DNA of 64,000 nt. Origin: Adineta ricciae. Taxonomy: Eukaryota > Rotifera > Eurotatoria > Adinetida > Adinetidae. Positions 48,891 through 64,000 of this stretch are shown here, one piece after another. Position 1 is the first letter of the stretch. Each line of letters opens with the position of its first letter. Under the pieces are notes generated by a model. The model saw nothing but the letters and a program-made list of their open reading frames with translations. It ran no database searches and was not told the origin of the DNA. The position numbers and the translations under genes were made by a program. The stretch spans positions 535,582 through 599,581 of the forward strand of contig CAJNOJ010000034.1 in NCBI GenBank assembly GCA_905250025.1, written 5' to 3'.

Positions 48891-49904
48891 ATGTTGCCAA
48901 CAAGTAAACTACTCCTTCTCTTATTTATTCACTTTATCGGCGGTATTCTAATTGGTTATTTTATCGCGAACAATCGAGTCATGTATAAGACGAATTTCGT
49001 TCTAACACCATCATCAATAGAATCGCGTGGCGCACTGCAACATACACATAATTCCACTTCACATGTTGTTATAGTGAATTTTAGTAAACCAGTTAATGTG
49101 ACATTCAAATGTATGAAAACCAAAACACTGCTGAATTATTTCAATTCCCATATATGTGTTTACGATTCGCAAAAGGATATTTATGTCAGTAATTCGTTTC
49201 GCGAATCAACATCTATTTGGGAAGAAGAAGGCGTTACTCGAATACTTCGCGTACTTCTTCGTTATCCGCATTTAGATTTCATTGATATCGGAGCCAATAT
49301 TGGCACTTATACAATGTATGCAGCTGCCTTAGGACGATTTGTTCTATCTATAGAATGTTTTGGTCCAAATGTTGATCGACTTCATCGTGCAGTTCAATTG
49401 GCTGATGTCGGAAATCGAATTGCTCTAGTTCACAACGCATTGTATACGAAATCCGGCGAATATTTAAAATTGTCAAACGATGCACTAAACGTCGGCGGAC
49501 AAGAATTAGATGCTGCGATGAAACCCAACATTAGTAAATCGCTTTCACATAATCAAAGTCTTTCAAACCCTTATGTAGTGAAGACAATCCAATTCGATGA
49601 TCTTCTACCAGTTTTACGCGAACGCGGTTTACGTAGTGCAATTATGAAAGTTGACATTGAAGGCAGCGAAAGTTTTGTTGTGGAAGCTGGAAGTCAAATA
49701 TTCGATTCATTCGATATACCAATGGTTCAAATTGAATGGTTGAAAGTCCGCGTTTTTCCGAAACGTGTCAATATTTTGATCGACTTTTTTATTAAGCGTA
49801 ATTACGAACCACGAACGTTTCAATGTCAACTACTCGCTATGAATGAAGTTGAGAAGTGGCCAAATGATTTTTGTTGGACGAAAAAGAACTTCACATTTTG
49901 TTAA
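48891..49904 (+). CDS. FkbM-family methyltransferase, type II membrane protein
   Basis: SAM-dependent methyltransferase of the FkbM class, which in other organisms O-methylates sugars or natural products; substrate unknown here. The Rossmann motif I reads FIDIGANIGTYTMYAAAL, with acidic motif LSIECFGPN, and the later KVDIEGSESFVVEAG is the family hallmark. The N-terminus (MLPTSKLLLLLFIHFIGGIL) is a signal anchor, so the catalytic part should face the Golgi or secretory lumen; several NxS/T sites agree. I chose the ATG at 48891 (337 aa) because a splice-acceptor-like TTTTATAG precedes it. The open frame also extends to an ATG at 48813 (363 aa). The coding part has no introns, in contrast to its neighbours, which would fit retroposition or transfer. 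It converges on SMG1. Confidence 0.88.
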   Translation: MLPTSKLLLLLFIHFIGGILIGYFIANNRVMYKTNFVLTPSSIESRGALQHTHNSTSHVVIVNFSKPVNVTFKCMKTKTLLNYFNSHICVYDSQKDIYVSNSFRESTSIWEEEGVTRILRVLLRYPHLDFIDIGANIGTYTMYAAALGRFVLSIECFGPNVDRLHRAVQLADVGNRIALVHNALYTKSGEYLKLSNDALNVGGQELDAAMKPNISKSLSHNQSLSNPYVVKTIQFDDLLPVLRERGLRSAIMKVDIEGSESFVVEAGSQIFDSFDIPMVQIEWLKVRVFPKRVNILIDFFIKRNYEPRTFQCQLLAMNEVEKWPNDFCWTKKNFTFC

Positions 49905-50306
49905 ATTATTATTATTATTTTTATTCTTCGTTTTTCCTTCACCTTTTCTCAACGATGAATCAATTAGAGAATATTAATGTGCTATCAGGTGAAATTGGCC
50001 GTTTTTTTCTTCAATAGGCAAGTTGATAGTCATGTAAAAGAAATAGATCTGATTTATTTTCGTGTTTAACCGAGACAAAACGCTATTGAATCAGAAAAAG
50101 AAATGAAAGATACTCAGCCGAATTTTGTCATATTAATCACAGAAAACTATAGAGAAAACTGATAGCTGAAAAAAGAAACGACTTCATGTTGATACATTGA
50201 TTTTTCTCTACGGAGAACATCGAACGAGCTGTTCCATACGATACTTGCTGTTTAATTCATTGAATCTTTAGTTGAACCATAACTTTGAAAGATAATCTTC
50301 TTCATC
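49905..50306. other. Convergent intergenic FkbM / SMG1
   Basis: Holds both 3' UTRs. An ATT/TTA run follows the FkbM stop. No exon seen. Confidence 0.4.
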
Positions 50307-63726
<13,420 letters not shown>

Positions 63727-64000
63727 GTGAATTCAACACACCTAAATGGAAAGATTTCGTAGTACAATCATTTGAATTTCACACAGCGTTTCACTTTCTT
63801 TCCCAACCAGCCAAGCTAGCTGTCTGATCCTGAAGAAAACCAATCGAATTCTATTCGTTGATCTTCGTACTGAAGTCGATAGATAGCGCTGTATGTTGAA
63901 TCGTTTATGATTATTGCGCAAGAAAGAAGGACATGGACAACGATTGAAGCAAGTCTTGGACAAAAATATTTTATTTCAACAACAAAAATTATACAACCAA
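63727..64000. promoter_or_regulatory. SMG1 upstream region
   Basis: Sequence 5' of the SMG1 start on the minus strand; expected to carry its 5' UTR and promoter. No exon of another gene was recognised before the window ends. Confidence 0.35.

Noticed and set aside
49021-49080. Possible intron in the FkbM gene
   Set aside because: The reading frame and family motifs continue unbroken; no good GT-AG pair.

Overview
This window looks like nuclear DNA from a small-genomed invertebrate animal, most likely a bdelloid rotifer. That assignment is inference. It rests on AT-rich, gene-dense DNA with 45-65 nt GT-AG introns, a clearly metazoan gene set (SMG1, FMR1/FXR, MARK/PAR-1, PIM-like kinase, WDR54, DIDO/PHF3) and at least one gene that animals normally lack (a plant-type P3A plasma-membrane H+-ATPase). 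I saw no rRNA, tRNA, CRISPR array or bacterial operon.

Layout, left to right. 1-20 kb is tightly packed: CSTF2 (-), a PHD/TFIIS-M/SPOC protein of the DIDO/PHF3 family (+), a 64-aa two-exon gene (-), a 157-aa coiled-coil gene (-) divergent from PSMA3 (+), a bacterial-looking group II PLP decarboxylase (+), an NKAPD1-like basic protein (-), a minimal diacylglycerol kinase (+), WDR54 (-) and RPS18 (+). 20-29.4 kb holds a 71-aa gene, an FMR1/FXR gene, a small single-pass membrane protein and a PIM-like kinase, all on the minus strand. 29.4-34.2 kb is a gene-poor stretch. 34.2-43 kb carries the P3A H+-ATPase and a MARK/PAR-1 kinase, both minus. 43-48.9 kb is a second gene-poor stretch. It contains a near-perfect 237-bp inverted repeat, an identical 108-bp direct repeat that begins right after a single N, a GC-rich hairpin and one doubtful small gene. 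48.9-50 kb is an intronless FkbM-type methyltransferase (+), and 50.3-63.7 kb is a single many-exon SMG1 gene (-).

Themes. Several genes act in RNA processing and translation: CSTF2 in 3'-end cleavage, DIDO/PHF3 at RNA polymerase II, FMR1/FXR in mRNA regulation, SMG1 in nonsense-mediated decay, and RPS18 in the ribosome. The rest are signalling kinases, lipid signalling and likely acquired metabolic or transport genes. They are neighbours, not an operon. Exon chains for CSTF2, DIDO/PHF3-like, the 157-aa coiled-coil gene, DGK, the small two- and three-exon genes and parts of PIM, MARK and WDR54 were rebuilt by hand from splice signals. In the complete chains the total exon length is a multiple of three. 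No homology search could be run, so family names come from recognised motifs and remembered family sequences.
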